From an uncultured Candidatus Saccharibacteria bacterium (GTDB lineage Bacteria; Patescibacteriota; Saccharimonadia; Saccharimonadales; Saccharimonadaceae), in the NCBI GenBank assembly GCA_947253945.1, contig CAMYAY010000006.1, positions 1 through 64,000 of the forward strand: a DNA stretch of 64,000 nucleotides, read 5' to 3'. Under the pieces are notes generated by a model, which saw only the letters and a program-made list of their open reading frames with translations, did no database searches and was not told the DNA's origin. This document shows, one piece after another, positions 1 through 8,597 of this stretch. The translations under genes and the position numbers were made by a program. Within the stretch, counting starts at the first letter, position 1, and each line of letters begins with the position of its first letter.

Positions 1-11
1 TCTTGTAATTC

Positions 12-45
12 GTCTCGTGGGCTCGGAGATGTGTATAAGAGACAG
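12..45 (+). other. Nextera read-2 adapter left in the assembly
   Basis: These 34 bases match the Illumina Nextera read-2 oligonucleotide, ending in the 19-base Tn5 mosaic end (27-45, ending TATAAGAGACAG). Bases 1-11 are probably the index and flowcell side of the same oligo. The EF-Tu reading frame begins immediately after it. This is library DNA, not part of the organism. Confidence 0.97.
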
Positions 46-47
46 GT

Positions 48-941
48 GCTGCACAGGTTGATGGTGCTATTTTGGTAGTTTCAGCTGCTGATGGCGTGAT
101 GCCACAGACCAAGGAACACGTACTTCTTGCTCACCAGGTTGGTGTGCCAAAGATTTTGGTCTTCCTAAACAAGATGGACCAGGCCGACCCAGACCTAGTC
201 GAGATTGTGGAAGAGGATGTACGTGACCTTCTTAAGAAGAACGGCTTTGACGGCGATTGCCCAATCATCAAGGGTTCAGCTTTGAAGGCCCTAGAAGGTG
301 ATGCTACTGAAGCTGATCACATTATGGAACTTGTCAACGCGATGGACGAGTACTTCCCAGAGCCAAAGCGCGACCTCGACAAGCCATTCCTAATGCCAAT
401 TGAGGATGTCTTCTCAATTAAGGGTCGTGGTACTGTTGCCACCGGTCGTATTGAGCAGGGTGTTGTTCACATGAACGATGAAGTCGAAATCGTCGGCTTG
501 CGCCCAACTCAGAAGTCAGTTGTTACTGGTATTGAGGCCTTCAAGAAGACTTTGTCAGAAGGTGAAGCCGGTGATAACGCTGGTATCTTGCTTCGCGGTA
601 TTGACCGTACCGATATTGAGCGCGGTCAGGTTGTTGCTAAGCCAGGCACCATTACTCCACACACCGAGTTCAAGGGTCAGGTTTACATTTTGACCAAGGA
701 AGAAGGCGGTCGCCATACACCATTTACTCAGGGCTACAAGCCACAGTTCTACTTCCGCACCACTGATGTCACTGGTGAGGTCGAACTACCAAAGGACAAG
801 GAAATGGTTATGCCAGGCGATAACGTCCAGTTTGAAGTTAAGCTCCAAGCTCCAGTTGCTATGGAGAAGGGTCTAACCTTCGCTATTCGTGAAGGTGGCC
901 GCACCGTTGGTGCTGGTCAGGTTACTGAAATCGTTAAGTAA
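48..941 (+). CDS. tuf: Elongation factor Tu, N-terminally truncated by the contig edge
   Basis: EF-Tu is the GTPase that delivers aminoacyl-tRNA to the ribosome. The reading frame is open from the adapter junction ([11 protein letters not shown]...), so about the first 95 residues, including the P-loop, switch I and the DCPGH motif, are missing. The NKMD and GSAL guanine-binding motifs, domain 2 ([12 protein letters not shown]) and domain 3 ([19 protein letters not shown], ending [14 protein letters not shown]) are all present and normal. An internal TTG at 72 is not the true start. A terminator follows and rpsJ is downstream, as expected for the end of a str-type operon. Confidence 0.97.
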   Translation, partial: AAQVDGAILVVSAADGVMPQTKEHVLLAHQVGVPKILVFLNKMDQADPDLVEIVEEDVRDLLKKNGFDGDCPIIKGSALKALEGDATEADHIMELVNAMDEYFPEPKRDLDKPFLMPIEDVFSIKGRGTVATGRIEQGVVHMNDEVEIVGLRPTQKSVVTGIEAFKKTLSEGEAGDNAGILLRGIDRTDIERGQVVAKPGTITPHTEFKGQVYILTKEEGGRHTPFTQGYKPQFYFRTTDVTGEVELPKDKEMVMPGDNVQFEVKLQAPVAMEKGLTFAIREGGRTVGAGQVTEIVK

Positions 942-960
942 TTTAGCCTAAATTAACTTT

Positions 961-988
961 CACCCCGCTACGGCGGGGTGTTTTGTTT
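961..988 (+). terminator. Intrinsic terminator of tuf
   Basis: Stem CACCCCGC/GCGGGGTG with a short loop, followed by TTTTGTTT. Confidence 0.93.
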
Positions 989-1014
989 GTCTACGTAGAT
1001 ACGGGGCGAAGTTA

Positions 1015-1043
1015 TTGACAGCTAGCGCTTTTAGCTTTATAAT
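1015..1043 (+). promoter_or_regulatory. Consensus sigma70-type promoter of rpsJ
   Basis: TTGACA at 1015-1020, 17 bases, TATAAT at 1038-1043. Both hexamers are exact consensus. The leader is about 70 bases long and ends in a GAGGAGAAAGG ribosome binding site. Confidence 0.92.
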
Positions 1044-1120
1044 AGTAACGTTAAACTTAATTGTGGCGGTAACTCGAGAGAGATTGCGTCACCCTCGTCA
1101 GAGGAGAAAGGTAAATATCC

Positions 1121-1438
1121 ATGGCTGAAATTTCAGTACCAAAGATTCGGATTAAACTTAAGGCTTACGACAGCCGCGTCATCGACGCCGCCGCTAAGCA
1201 AATCGTTGAGACCGCACTTCGCAGCGGCGCCAACATCATCGGGCCAGTGCCTCTACCAGTGAAGCGCAGCACTTTCACGGTAGTAAAGTCACCTCACGTC
1301 TACAAGAAGGGCGGTGAAGCATTCGAAATGCGCGTCCACAAGCGCTTGATTGACATCGTTGACGCCAAGCCAAAGACCATTGATAGCCTTCAGAACCTAT
1401 CATTGCCAGCCGGCGTTGATGCCGAAATCCGCATGTAA
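1121..1438 (+). CDS. rpsJ: 30S ribosomal protein S10
   Basis: S10 is a head protein of the small subunit and, as NusE, an antitermination partner. The product has 105 residues, the usual length, with the family blocks [19 protein letters not shown] and [13 protein letters not shown]. The start is fixed by GAGGAG 15-19 bases upstream. It has its own consensus promoter and is closed by a terminator, and the next gene is an unrelated membrane protein. It is therefore not joined to rplC-rplD as in a canonical S10 operon. Confidence 0.98.
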   Translation: MAEISVPKIRIKLKAYDSRVIDAAAKQIVETALRSGANIIGPVPLPVKRSTFTVVKSPHVYKKGGEAFEMRVHKRLIDIVDAKPKTIDSLQNLSLPAGVDAEIRM

Positions 1439-1460
1439 TTCGGGTTTACCCACAACCATT

Positions 1461-1488
1461 AAAGCCACCTCTAGCAGGTGGCTTTTAA
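1461..1488 (+). terminator. Intrinsic terminator of rpsJ
   Basis: Stem AGCCACCT/AGGTGGCT, five-base loop, then a T-rich end. Confidence 0.9.
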
Positions 1489-1543
1489 TTACCCACTTTG
1501 CTACATAGACGGGCAGGGCAGACCGGCTCGTCCCAAGCGCAAC

Positions 1544-1573
1544 TTGACGCAGCGGCGGACAGCGCGGTACAAT
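1544..1573 (+). promoter_or_regulatory. Promoter of the small membrane protein gene
   Basis: TTGACG (1544-1549), 18 bases, TACAAT (1568-1573). The predicted transcript begins only a few bases before the ATG at 1584. Confidence 0.7.
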
Positions 1574-1583
1574 AAAAGCACTA

Positions 1584-1937
1584 ATGGTTAAACAAACAAA
1601 TCGAGTCTGGCTAAAAAAGCGCACCTCACGTGGACGCGGTCGCGTTGTCACACGGCGACCAATGTTTAGCTGGCGCAACCTTGACCGCGAACTCCACAAA
1701 AACCAGTTGATTTACGCCTACAAGCTACTCAAACTTTGCTTACTGTGCCTCATTGGGCTTGTTTGGATTGGCATCGACGGCCACTTCCGCGGCGCACGGG
1801 CGCTGCCAGTCGGCTTCGTCCTTGGTCTAATTTTCGTGGTCGTCGAGCGCTCTCGCCGGCTTCGCGTAGTGGAGAGCGGTCTTCTCATCGTCTCACTCGC
1901 CCTCAGCTGGTGCTTGCCAATCGGCTTCGTTTTATAG
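1584..1937 (+). CDS. Small integral membrane protein of unknown function
   Basis: Not recognised. The product has 117 residues: a strongly basic N-terminus (KKRTSRGRGRVVTRR, about 11-25), then three hydrophobic segments at about 41-63, 72-88 and 96-117. The basic end probably stays in the cytoplasm. The start follows a TACAAT box by ten bases and lacks a Shine-Dalgarno sequence, so it may be nearly leaderless. Overlapping reading frames at 1400-1699 (minus) and 1736-1957 look like shadows. Confidence 0.65.
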   Translation: MVKQTNRVWLKKRTSRGRGRVVTRRPMFSWRNLDRELHKNQLIYAYKLLKLCLLCLIGLVWIGIDGHFRGARALPVGFVLGLIFVVVERSRRLRVVESGLLIVSLALSWCLPIGFVL

Positions 1938-2013
1938 GTGATTACCTCAGTTGCTAACCGCTAACCGTGGCGGGGAATTACTTCACATTCAGCCAGCAAA
2001 CCGGAGCGCTTTG

Positions 2014-2022
2014 TGCTACAAT
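2014..2022 (+). promoter_or_regulatory. Extended -10 promoter, leaderless gene
   Basis: TGCTACAAT; the -10 hexamer ends seven bases before the ATG at 2030, so transcription should begin at or next to the start codon. Confidence 0.75.
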
Positions 2023-2029
2023 ATAGGTA

Positions 2030-3262
2030 ATGCTTAAAATAAAAAGACTCTTCACTGCCGACCAATGGGCGTTTGTAGTTACGCTGCTGAGCTTCGTGTT
2101 CATCGGCCTGTCCGACCGCGTGGACGACATCTTTGATAATGCCATTAGCATCAACGCCGTCGTGGTCAGTGGTAGCTTCGCGCTCGTCGATACCATTTCA
2201 CAGGCCATCGGGCGGCTCGGAGTCTACTCTTACCGCGTCAAGCGCAGTCAAGAGGGCGCACATCTCACGCTAAATTTCATTTCCAGCCTCGTGGTCGGCT
2301 TGATTGTCTACGCCTTGCGGGTACCGATCGCCCACATCTTCGCCCTTGCACCTGACCAGTCGCAGCTCCTCGTGAGTCTACTCGGGCTCTATGTCATTTA
2401 CTCCACCGCGCACGCCATGAGTGACGCCGTACTTGAATTCGCGCAGCTCCGCGGACAAATCAAGCAATACAACCGCGCCGTCGCCATCTTTTGCGCCACC
2501 CTAATTGTGGCGGACAGCATCATCTTCTTCACACTCCACGACCTCACCGCGCTCTATTATTCCATCATCGGCGCTTGGCTGGTGTCGTCGCTCGCCGGCA
2601 TGGCAATGACGCGCCTAGCACCGCGCCTGCCAAGTTTCGCCCTGATGCGCTACGCCCTCCGTTACGGCATGCCACTCGGCTTCAGTGGGCTGTTTACGAA
2701 GCTCGCCAACATCTGTAGCGGCGCACTAATTAGCCGCCTCGGCACGACCGAGTACGCCATTTTTACCGTCTGCTTCAGTGTTAGCCAAGGGGTAGAGATT
2801 GTCAACAACGCCTTTATGGTCACACTGTTTAGTAAAATCAACCAGTTTAAGTCCGCCATCGGGCAAGCTCGCCACTGCCGCCTCACCGCGCGGCGGCGCT
2901 TCTGGCTCACACTGCTATTTACCGCCAGCTTTAGCACCGTTTACCTCTTATTAGTTCACGGGTCAGTGCCACTAGAAGCCACGTGGCCGGTCGTCGTGTT
3001 CTTTGTGATTGCCTCACTCGTAGAATACTTTTACCGCGTTCAGCTCACACTCTGCGTCTCGCAGGCCCGCACCAAAGTCACCATCTTCAGCGCCATCGGC
3101 GGCGGGCTCGTCCGCGTGGCCGTCTTTGCTTGGGCTATCACGCAACCGTACGCTCTTTACTGGGTGGCAGCAGGCATCGCTCTCGACTACGCCACGCGCT
3201 ACCTCATTTGCCACCGCGGTGTCCGCGACATCTGGCAACGCCTTCGCCTCCGTCAAGGTTAG
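2030..3262 (+). CDS. Multipass MATE/MOP-like transporter
   Basis: The product has 410 residues with roughly twelve hydrophobic helices separated by short basic loops, the layout of MATE-type exporters and polysaccharide flippases. Early helix FVVTLLSFVFIGLSDRVDDI, the VVVSGSFALVDTISQAIG block and a central repeat (GLFTKLANICSGALISRLG) fit the MatE fold with two bundles of six helices. Substrate cannot be told from sequence. It stands alone and is transcribed from a leaderless promoter. The call rests on topology and general resemblance. Confidence 0.7.
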   Translation: MLKIKRLFTADQWAFVVTLLSFVFIGLSDRVDDIFDNAISINAVVVSGSFALVDTISQAIGRLGVYSYRVKRSQEGAHLTLNFISSLVVGLIVYALRVPIAHIFALAPDQSQLLVSLLGLYVIYSTAHAMSDAVLEFAQLRGQIKQYNRAVAIFCATLIVADSIIFFTLHDLTALYYSIIGAWLVSSLAGMAMTRLAPRLPSFALMRYALRYGMPLGFSGLFTKLANICSGALISRLGTTEYAIFTVCFSVSQGVEIVNNAFMVTLFSKINQFKSAIGQARHCRLTARRRFWLTLLFTASFSTVYLLLVHGSVPLEATWPVVVFFVIASLVEYFYRVQLTLCVSQARTKVTIFSAIGGGLVRVAVFAWAITQPYALYWVAAGIALDYATRYLICHRGVRDIWQRLRLRQG

Positions 3263-3271
3263 TGCTATAAT
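3263..3271 (+). promoter_or_regulatory. Extended -10 promoter of the DUF4236 gene
   Basis: TGCTATAAT, about 30 bases before the ATG at 3302, with GGAGGAA at 3294-3300 as ribosome binding site. Confidence 0.8.
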
Positions 3272-3301
3272 TTAAGTATAAACTTAATTAATTGGAGGAA
3301 T

Positions 3302-4345
3302 ATGGGATTAAGGTTTCACAAAAGCCTCGGCCTCGGCAAACACTCGCGCGTCAATATCAGTAAATCAGGCATCGGCGTCAGCGCGAGAGGACACGGATTC
3401 TCTTATAGCGTCTCAGGCAATGGGCGGCGGCGCGCTACCATGGCACTAATTGGCACCGGCCTAGCATATACGGCCTATAGTCATAAACGTAGGTCGGCGG
3501 CGCGACGCAGCGCTAGTGAAGCCGGCGATGAAGTTAGTAGTGAAGACGCAGCAGCACTAATTCCGACTATTAGCGCCTATTCGCTCGACATCAAGGCCTG
3601 CCAGCCCGACGACCCCGAGCGGCTAGCTATCGTTAAGCAAGTCCCTCGCCTTCAGCGCGCCATCTACACTTGCACATGTGTTTTACTGATCTCATTTATT
3701 GCCACGCCGTTATTCCCACCAGCGTTAATTATGGCATTCATAGCCCTCTTCGGCATCTATTATTTTAACTATATGCCACATATCAAGCTGCGCGACGCCG
3801 CTGTCGTCGACCCCATCAGCTACGACTTAATTAAAACGCTCTGGCAAAAACTTAGCTGCTGCTCGGCGCTGTGGTGCATCAAGTCACGCATGGACCTACC
3901 GCCCGACAAGTGCGAATCCGAGCACGTGGCCAGTCGCGACAGAGTCTCTACTACGCAGAAGTTGCCATACTACATGCGCATGACGGGCAAACCAATGGGT
4001 CTGTCCGTAGGCGGCGCTACTCTCTACTTTATGCCCGACGTCATCTTTGTCGTCATGGATGGCAGCGGCAAGGCAAATTATGGCGCCGGCTTCATCCCGT
4101 ACAGTGATTTAGAGATTAACGCCGAGCTCATCACACAGATTGAGCGTAAACAAATTCGCGACGCAATGGAGGTGAAGCGCCTCGGCGACGCGCCAATTTA
4201 TCAATACGGCAAAGTAACTTTCAGTACGCGTTCCAATAATCGGCTTCATATCGAAATCATTACCTCTAATCTAGCGCCGGTGCTTTATCTCAAAGAAACC
4301 ACCGACAAGCTCGAAGCTGAACAGCGCGCAAAGAAGGCAGAATAG
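3302..4345 (+). CDS. DUF4236 domain membrane protein
   Basis: The N-terminus (GLRFHKSLGLG, VNISKSGIGVSARGHGFSYSV, residues 2-40) matches DUF4236, a short glycine-rich domain of unknown role often fused to membrane segments. Two hydrophobic helices follow at about 123-160 (CVLLISFIATPLFPPALIMAF and on), then a soluble C-terminal domain of about 185 residues I do not recognise. The start has a strong GGAGGAA site. Single-gene unit closed by a terminator. Confidence 0.8.
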   Translation: MGLRFHKSLGLGKHSRVNISKSGIGVSARGHGFSYSVSGNGRRRATMALIGTGLAYTAYSHKRRSAARRSASEAGDEVSSEDAAALIPTISAYSLDIKACQPDDPERLAIVKQVPRLQRAIYTCTCVLLISFIATPLFPPALIMAFIALFGIYYFNYMPHIKLRDAAVVDPISYDLIKTLWQKLSCCSALWCIKSRMDLPPDKCESEHVASRDRVSTTQKLPYYMRMTGKPMGLSVGGATLYFMPDVIFVVMDGSGKANYGAGFIPYSDLEINAELITQIERKQIRDAMEVKRLGDAPIYQYGKVTFSTRSNNRLHIEIITSNLAPVLYLKETTDKLEAEQRAKKAE

Positions 4346-4362
4346 TCTGGCCAAGACAGAAA

Positions 4363-4391
4363 AACAACCCCTCCAATGAGGGGTTGTTTTA
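4363..4391 (+). terminator. Terminator of the DUF4236 gene
   Basis: AACAACCCCTC/GAGGGGTTGTT with loop CAAT, then TTTAG. The A-run on the other side could let it act weakly on the minus strand. Confidence 0.9.
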
Positions 4392-4490
4392 GTATAAATA
4401 TAGTCGCTCGCAGACATATCCCTAAGCCAAATCGGAAGCAGCGGAATATAAAGAACAACGAAACAGATAACAGTAGCGGCCAGAGCAACA

Positions 4491-4520
4491 AAATAACCCC
4501 TCCGGAGAGGGGCTATTTTA
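4491..4520 (-). terminator. Terminator of the charged membrane protein gene
   Basis: On the minus strand AAATAGCCCCTC/GAGGGGTTATTT followed by TGTTG. The hundred bases between this and the 4363 terminator hold no convincing gene. Confidence 0.85.
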
Positions 4521-4533
4521 GGCGGGTAGGGAA

Positions 4534-5943
4534 CTATTTAATCTCGATACCCTTGGTGTTGGCGCTATCAAGCATGAAGCCAGCAGACTTCTCGCTAACC
4601 TTGAGCGAGAGACCGTCGTAGCCGCCAAACCACATATCGTACACCTGACGTAGGCTGTCGGACGGGGTGAGCTTCACTTCATCGCGTTCTAGGCGATAGA
4701 GCGCGCGCTCCCAGAGTGGGCGCTTGTCGCTCTTGTCGCGACCATTGTTGTTAAGCGAGTCGCCCTCGGCCCACTTTTTCTCAAGCTGAGCGAAGTAATC
4801 TGCCGAGCTGACGCCGTCGCTAATTGCCTTCTTAATCTTGCTAGAGCTGAAGCCTAACATGTACGGCAAGTTTATGCCTGGGTAGTAGTACTCATAATCG
4901 TAAACCAGCTTCTCGCTACTCACGTTGTTGCCAGTGCCGTCGGTCTCAGCCTTCAAAGTAAACTTAGATGGCTTCGGCGCGCGATACTCAGCCGACTTAA
5001 TCTTATTGTCAATAAGGTTAATGAGGTCAAGCTCAAACTTTTCCATCGGCAACCGGTCTTCATACCACTTGCGGAGCTTGTCGCCATTCTTGGCAATCCG
5101 GTCCGCTTTGCTCATGGTGCTGCTGCCATAATCACCGCTAAAGCTAAAACCATAGCTGTTGTAACCACTTTCGGCAGCATCTGCGTCCTTCTCAAGCGCG
5201 GTATCGTAAGTCTTGTTGTCGTACTCCTTCTTGTACTTAGCGTAGTGGTTGTCCTTAATCTCATCCTTGATGCGGTCAAAGTTAGACTTCTTGTACTCGT
5301 CGAAATTCTTGCGGTCCTGCTTCTTAGCGTACGCAATCATGGCGTCGTCCGACATGCCGCGTAAGGAAGAAAATTTCGTGTGGCTCGGCATGTTGTAAAC
5401 GGTAACGTTGCCTTTACCATCAAAATCAAGAATCTGCGAAATAGTGTGGTCTTTGTCGATGCTTGACGCATTGCCCAAGTAATGAATCCAAACCGTGCGG
5501 GCGTTGAAGGCGCGCGCGGCCGCCACTGGCTTGCTTGAGCTAGTGATGCTAGCATTACCACTGAAGTGGAAAAAGAGCACGCCGGCCAACACAATCACGA
5601 TAACCGCGACAATCAAGCCCACAATCAAGCCAAACTTCGACTTCTTGGCTGGCTTGGCAGCTGACTTCTTCGATTTCTTAGCTGGCTTGACGTTTTCGTC
5701 TTCATCGTCGTCATCATCATCAGATTTAGCAGACTTGGCAGATTTCTTGACTGGCTTTACGTCGTCATCGTCATCGTCATCCTCGTCAGCTTTGGTGTGC
5801 TTTGCCTTGGCTGGCTTAGCGTCTTCGTCATCTTCAACCTCGGCTTTAGTAGACTTCTTCGCTGGCTTGGCTTCCGCCTCTGACTCAGCAGACTCAACCT
5901 TTGCCTTGGCTTCAGCTTCGGATTCTTCTTGCTTGCTCATCAT
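4534..5943 (-). CDS. Single-pass membrane protein with a long K/D/E cytoplasmic tail
   Basis: The product has 469 residues. Residues 1-105 are low-complexity Glu/Lys/Asp/Ala (several runs of four to seven Asp and repeated PAKKS). One membrane helix follows (GLIVGLIVAVIVIVLAGVLFF, about 107-127). The rest, about 340 residues, is a hydrophilic domain expected outside the cell and is not recognised. AAAGGAGG directly abuts a double ATG, so the second ATG (5940) may be the real start. An extended -10 TATAAT (5973-5978) drives it. The Asp runs are coded by GAC/GAT repeats and could be length-variable. Confidence 0.8.
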   Translation of the reverse strand: MMSKQEESEAEAKAKVESAESEAEAKPAKKSTKAEVEDDEDAKPAKAKHTKADEDDDDDDDVKPVKKSAKSAKSDDDDDDEDENVKPAKKSKKSAAKPAKKSKFGLIVGLIVAVIVIVLAGVLFFHFSGNASITSSSKPVAAARAFNARTVWIHYLGNASSIDKDHTISQILDFDGKGNVTVYNMPSHTKFSSLRGMSDDAMIAYAKKQDRKNFDEYKKSNFDRIKDEIKDNHYAKYKKEYDNKTYDTALEKDADAAESGYNSYGFSFSGDYGSSTMSKADRIAKNGDKLRKWYEDRLPMEKFELDLINLIDNKIKSAEYRAPKPSKFTLKAETDGTGNNVSSEKLVYDYEYYYPGINLPYMLGFSSSKIKKAISDGVSSADYFAQLEKKWAEGDSLNNNGRDKSDKRPLWERALYRLERDEVKLTPSDSLRQVYDMWFGGYDGLSLKVSEKSAGFMLDSANTKGIEIK

Positions 5944-5972
5944 CCTCCTTTAGGGTTAACAAACTTGCCAAC

Positions 5973-5978
5973 ATTATA
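5973..5978 (-). promoter_or_regulatory. -10 element of the charged membrane protein gene
   Basis: TGGTATAAT on the minus strand (extended -10), about 30 bases before the start codon. Confidence 0.7.
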
Positions 5979-5999
5979 CCATAACCACCGCCAAAAATG

Positions 6000-6005
6000 T
6001 ATAAT
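6000..6005 (+). promoter_or_regulatory. -10 element, leaderless DUF4268 gene
   Basis: TATAAT ends six bases before the ATG at 6012, the spacing expected when transcription starts on the start codon. Confidence 0.75.
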
Positions 6006-6011
6006 AATACT

Positions 6012-6938
6012 ATGGTAAATCTCTGTAAGCTTAAAGAAATTCACAATCTGCGCAGCGTCTGGCCGAACGAAGCGAGCGACTTTACGCCATGGCTAGCACA
6101 AGACGACAACATTGCCATCCTCGCCGATGCCGTCGGAATCGACATCGCAGTAGAGGAGACCGAGGCGCCAATAGGTGACTTTAGTGCCGACATCTTCGCC
6201 ACCGATACCAGTACCGGTCGGGGCATTATTATTGAGAATCAGTTGGAATGCACCAACCACGACCACCTCGGCAAACTCATCACCTATGCCGCCGGCAAGT
6301 CTGCCGACACCATCATTTGGATTGTCAAGCAAGCGCGCGACGAGCATAAAGCAGCTATTGAATGGCTCAACAACCACACCGACAGCAATATTGGTTTCTT
6401 TCTCTGCGAAATTAAGCTTTATAAAATTGGCAACTCAGAGCCAGCGGTTAAATTCGACGTTATCGAACAGCCGAACGACTGGTCGAAGCATGCCCGCGGA
6501 CACGAAGAGACTAATGTAACCGGACAGCAACGCTATAATTACTGGGTAGCATTTCAAAAATACACCTCTAACAACGAGCAGTTTATGCAAAACTTTACCC
6601 ATCGCAAGCCATCCGCTCTTCACTGGTCAATCTACACCGTAGGCTCGCGAGACTGTCACATTGGCGTGCTGCAGGTACGGCGGCGCGGGCGGCTTGAAAT
6701 TGAACTATTTATTGGTAACAATAAAGACCTCTACCATCGGCTAGCGGCGCACAAGGACGAAATTGAGTCACAGACTGGGCTAACCTTCGACTGGCAAGAG
6801 CTGCCGAACCGCAAAGCCAGCCGCATTATCACCGGTATAAACGTCGATTTCAATAACACCAGTAGCTGGCCGGCGCAATTCGACTGGGCAGCAGACACAA
6901 TACTCAAAATGAAGGCCGCCTTCACACCTTATCTGTAA
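6012..6938 (+). CDS. DUF4268 / PD-(D/E)XK nuclease-like protein
   Basis: The N-terminal half (DFTPWLAQDDN, GDFSADIFATDTSTGRGIIIENQLE, HLGKLITYAAG, TIIWIVKQARDEHKAAIEWLN) is the DUF4268-type PD-(D/E)XK fold; the Asp of GDFSADI and the ENQ triad (D...ExQ) are the likely metal-binding residues. The C-terminal half is the DUF4268 domain proper. Such proteins sit near restriction systems and other mobile defence genes, and here the gene directly precedes a type I system. I use the ATG at 6012, not 5997, because the TATAAT box lies between the two. Confidence 0.85.
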   Translation: MVNLCKLKEIHNLRSVWPNEASDFTPWLAQDDNIAILADAVGIDIAVEETEAPIGDFSADIFATDTSTGRGIIIENQLECTNHDHLGKLITYAAGKSADTIIWIVKQARDEHKAAIEWLNNHTDSNIGFFLCEIKLYKIGNSEPAVKFDVIEQPNDWSKHARGHEETNVTGQQRYNYWVAFQKYTSNNEQFMQNFTHRKPSALHWSIYTVGSRDCHIGVLQVRRRGRLEIELFIGNNKDLYHRLAAHKDEIESQTGLTFDWQELPNRKASRIITGINVDFNNTSSWPAQFDWAADTILKMKAAFTPYL

Positions 6939-6993
6939 TCAGCGGCAAAAACTCGATTTGCTAACTTAAGCTGCCCAGCCAAGCGGCGGACTG

Positions 6994-7002
6994 TGGTAAA
7001 AT
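6994..7002 (+). promoter_or_regulatory. Promoter of the hsd operon
   Basis: Extended -10 TGGTAAAAT, then a short leader with AGGGAGAA before the ATG at 7026. Confidence 0.7.
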
Positions 7003-7025
7003 AATAGCATAACCAAGGGAGAACT

Positions 7026-7100
7026 ATGGCAGTAGATATTGTAAGCAATCAGAACGAAAAAGAGGAGCTTTACCGCGGCATTTGAGCACTAGCCAACGAC
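7026..7100 (+). other. hsdM: Original hsdM 5' end, cut off by an in-frame UGA
   Basis: ATG at 7026 with AGGGAGAA upstream opens the expected HsdM N-terminus (MAVDIVSNQNEKEELYRGI). Codon 20 (7083-7085) is TGA where family members have Trp (IWALANDMRG-like). Reading continues in the same frame to the ATG at 7101. The change is one base from TGG. Confidence 0.85.
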
Positions 7101-8597
7101 ATGCGTGGCTCGGTTGACGGCTGGGACTTTAAGTCCTACGTGCTCGGTACTATGTTCTATCGCTATATTTCAGAAGAGATTCGCGAGTACATCAACAGCA
7201 ATGAAAATCACGGCAGTGCCGACGGCTTCGACTACGCCACTTTGCCCGACGAAGCGGCCGAGCGGGGCAAGGCTAATATCATCCAAGAAAAGGGCTTTTT
7301 CATCCTGCCAAGCGAGCTATTTTGCAACGTGGTGAAGCGCGCCAAGAGCGACCCAAACCTCAACGAGACTCTCGAGCGCATCTTTAACCATATTGAGGAC
7401 TCCGCTAAGGGCGGCGAGTCGGAAAACGACTTCGCCGGCTTGTTTGACGACTACGATGTCAACAGCAACAAGCTCGGCAGCACCGTGGCCAAGCGCAACG
7501 AATCCCTTGCACGCATCCTTGAGGGAATCGCCAACATCAACCTCGGCAGCATCAAGCAGCACCACAACGACACCTTCGGCGACGCCTACGAGTACCTCAT
7601 GGCCATGTACGCCTCATCCGCCGGTAAATCAGGCGGCGAGTACTTCACACCTGCTGACATCTCCGAACTCCTGACTCGCCTCGCCACGGTGGGTAAAACA
7701 GAGGTCAACAAGGTCTATGACCCAGCTTGCGGCTCAGGCTCACTCCTACTTAAAGCCATCAACGTCCTCGGCCGCGAAAACATTCACGGCGGCTTTTACG
7801 GGCAAGAGAAGAACATCACTACCTACAACCTCTGTCGCATTAACATGTTCCTGCACGGCGTCTCGTTCAACAACTTCGACATCGCGTGCGAAGACACCTT
7901 GACCAGTCCGCAGCACCTCGACGACGCGCCATTCGACCTTATCGTCTCAAATCCACCGTATTCCATCAAGTGGGACGGCAACAGCAACCCCGTTCTCGCT
8001 GACGACCCGCGCTTTGCGCCGGCAGGCGTGCTCGCGCCTAAGACCAAAGCCGACCTCGCCTTTATCATGCACAGCATCAGCCAGCTTTCGACCTCTGGCG
8101 CGGCGGCCATCGTTTGCTTCCCGGGCATCATGTACCGCGGCGGCGCCGAACAAAAGATTCGCCAATATCTGGTAGACAGCAACTTCGTTGACGCCATCAT
8201 CCAGCTGCCAAGCAACCTCTTTTACGGCACTTCAATTGCCACCTGTATCATGGTGATGCGCAAGAACAAACCCGACACCAGCGTCCTCTTTATTGACGCC
8301 AGCCAAGAATTCGTGAAGGCCACCAACAACAACCGCCTCACCCCAGACAACATCGCCCACATCGTTGAGCTTTACCGCAACCGCGCCGACGTGACCGGCG
8401 TCGCCCACTGTGCCAGCCAAGACGAAGTGGCCGCTAAAGACTACAACCTCTCCGTCTCGGGCTACGTTGAAGCGCCCAACACCACTGAAGCTGTCGACAT
8501 CACCGCGCTAAACTCCCAGATTGCCGACATCGTCGCCCGCGAAGCCACGCTACGTGAAGATATCGACCGCATCATTAAGTCACTGGAGCAGAAATGA
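7101..8597 (+). CDS. hsdM: Type I restriction-modification methyltransferase subunit (restart frame)
   Basis: HsdM transfers methyl groups from SAM to adenine N6 as part of the HsdM2S complex. SAM motif I DPACGSGS lies near residue 206 and the catalytic NPPY near 283; the HsdM N-terminal helical domain (RGSVDGWDFKSYVLG, YRYISE) begins at the restart Met. Restarting at 7101 removes 25 residues of the normal N-terminus, and the Met has no good Shine-Dalgarno sequence. Activity is uncertain: the domain core is intact. The stop overlaps the hsdR start (ATGA). Confidence 0.9.
   Translation: MRGSVDGWDFKSYVLGTMFYRYISEEIREYINSNENHGSADGFDYATLPDEAAERGKANIIQEKGFFILPSELFCNVVKRAKSDPNLNETLERIFNHIEDSAKGGESENDFAGLFDDYDVNSNKLGSTVAKRNESLARILEGIANINLGSIKQHHNDTFGDAYEYLMAMYASSAGKSGGEYFTPADISELLTRLATVGKTEVNKVYDPACGSGSLLLKAINVLGRENIHGGFYGQEKNITTYNLCRINMFLHGVSFNNFDIACEDTLTSPQHLDDAPFDLIVSNPPYSIKWDGNSNPVLADDPRFAPAGVLAPKTKADLAFIMHSISQLSTSGAAAIVCFPGIMYRGGAEQKIRQYLVDSNFVDAIIQLPSNLFYGTSIATCIMVMRKNKPDTSVLFIDASQEFVKATNNNRLTPDNIAHIVELYRNRADVTGVAHCASQDEVAAKDYNLSVSGYVEAPNTTEAVDITALNSQIADIVAREATLREDIDRIIKSLEQK

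Noticed and set aside
4285..4491. Minus-strand frame of 68 hydrophobic residues between two terminators
   Set aside because: It overlaps the end of the DUF4236 gene and crosses a terminator hairpin, and has no promoter or ribosome binding site.
5495..5953. Plus-strand Ser/Leu-rich frame
   Set aside because: Antisense of the Asp/Lys low-complexity tail of the membrane protein gene.
7083..7085. Recoded UGA (Trp or Gly) as an explanation for the hsdM stop
   Set aside because: UGA ends array gene 18 four bases before a terminator, and all Trp codons seen are UGG.
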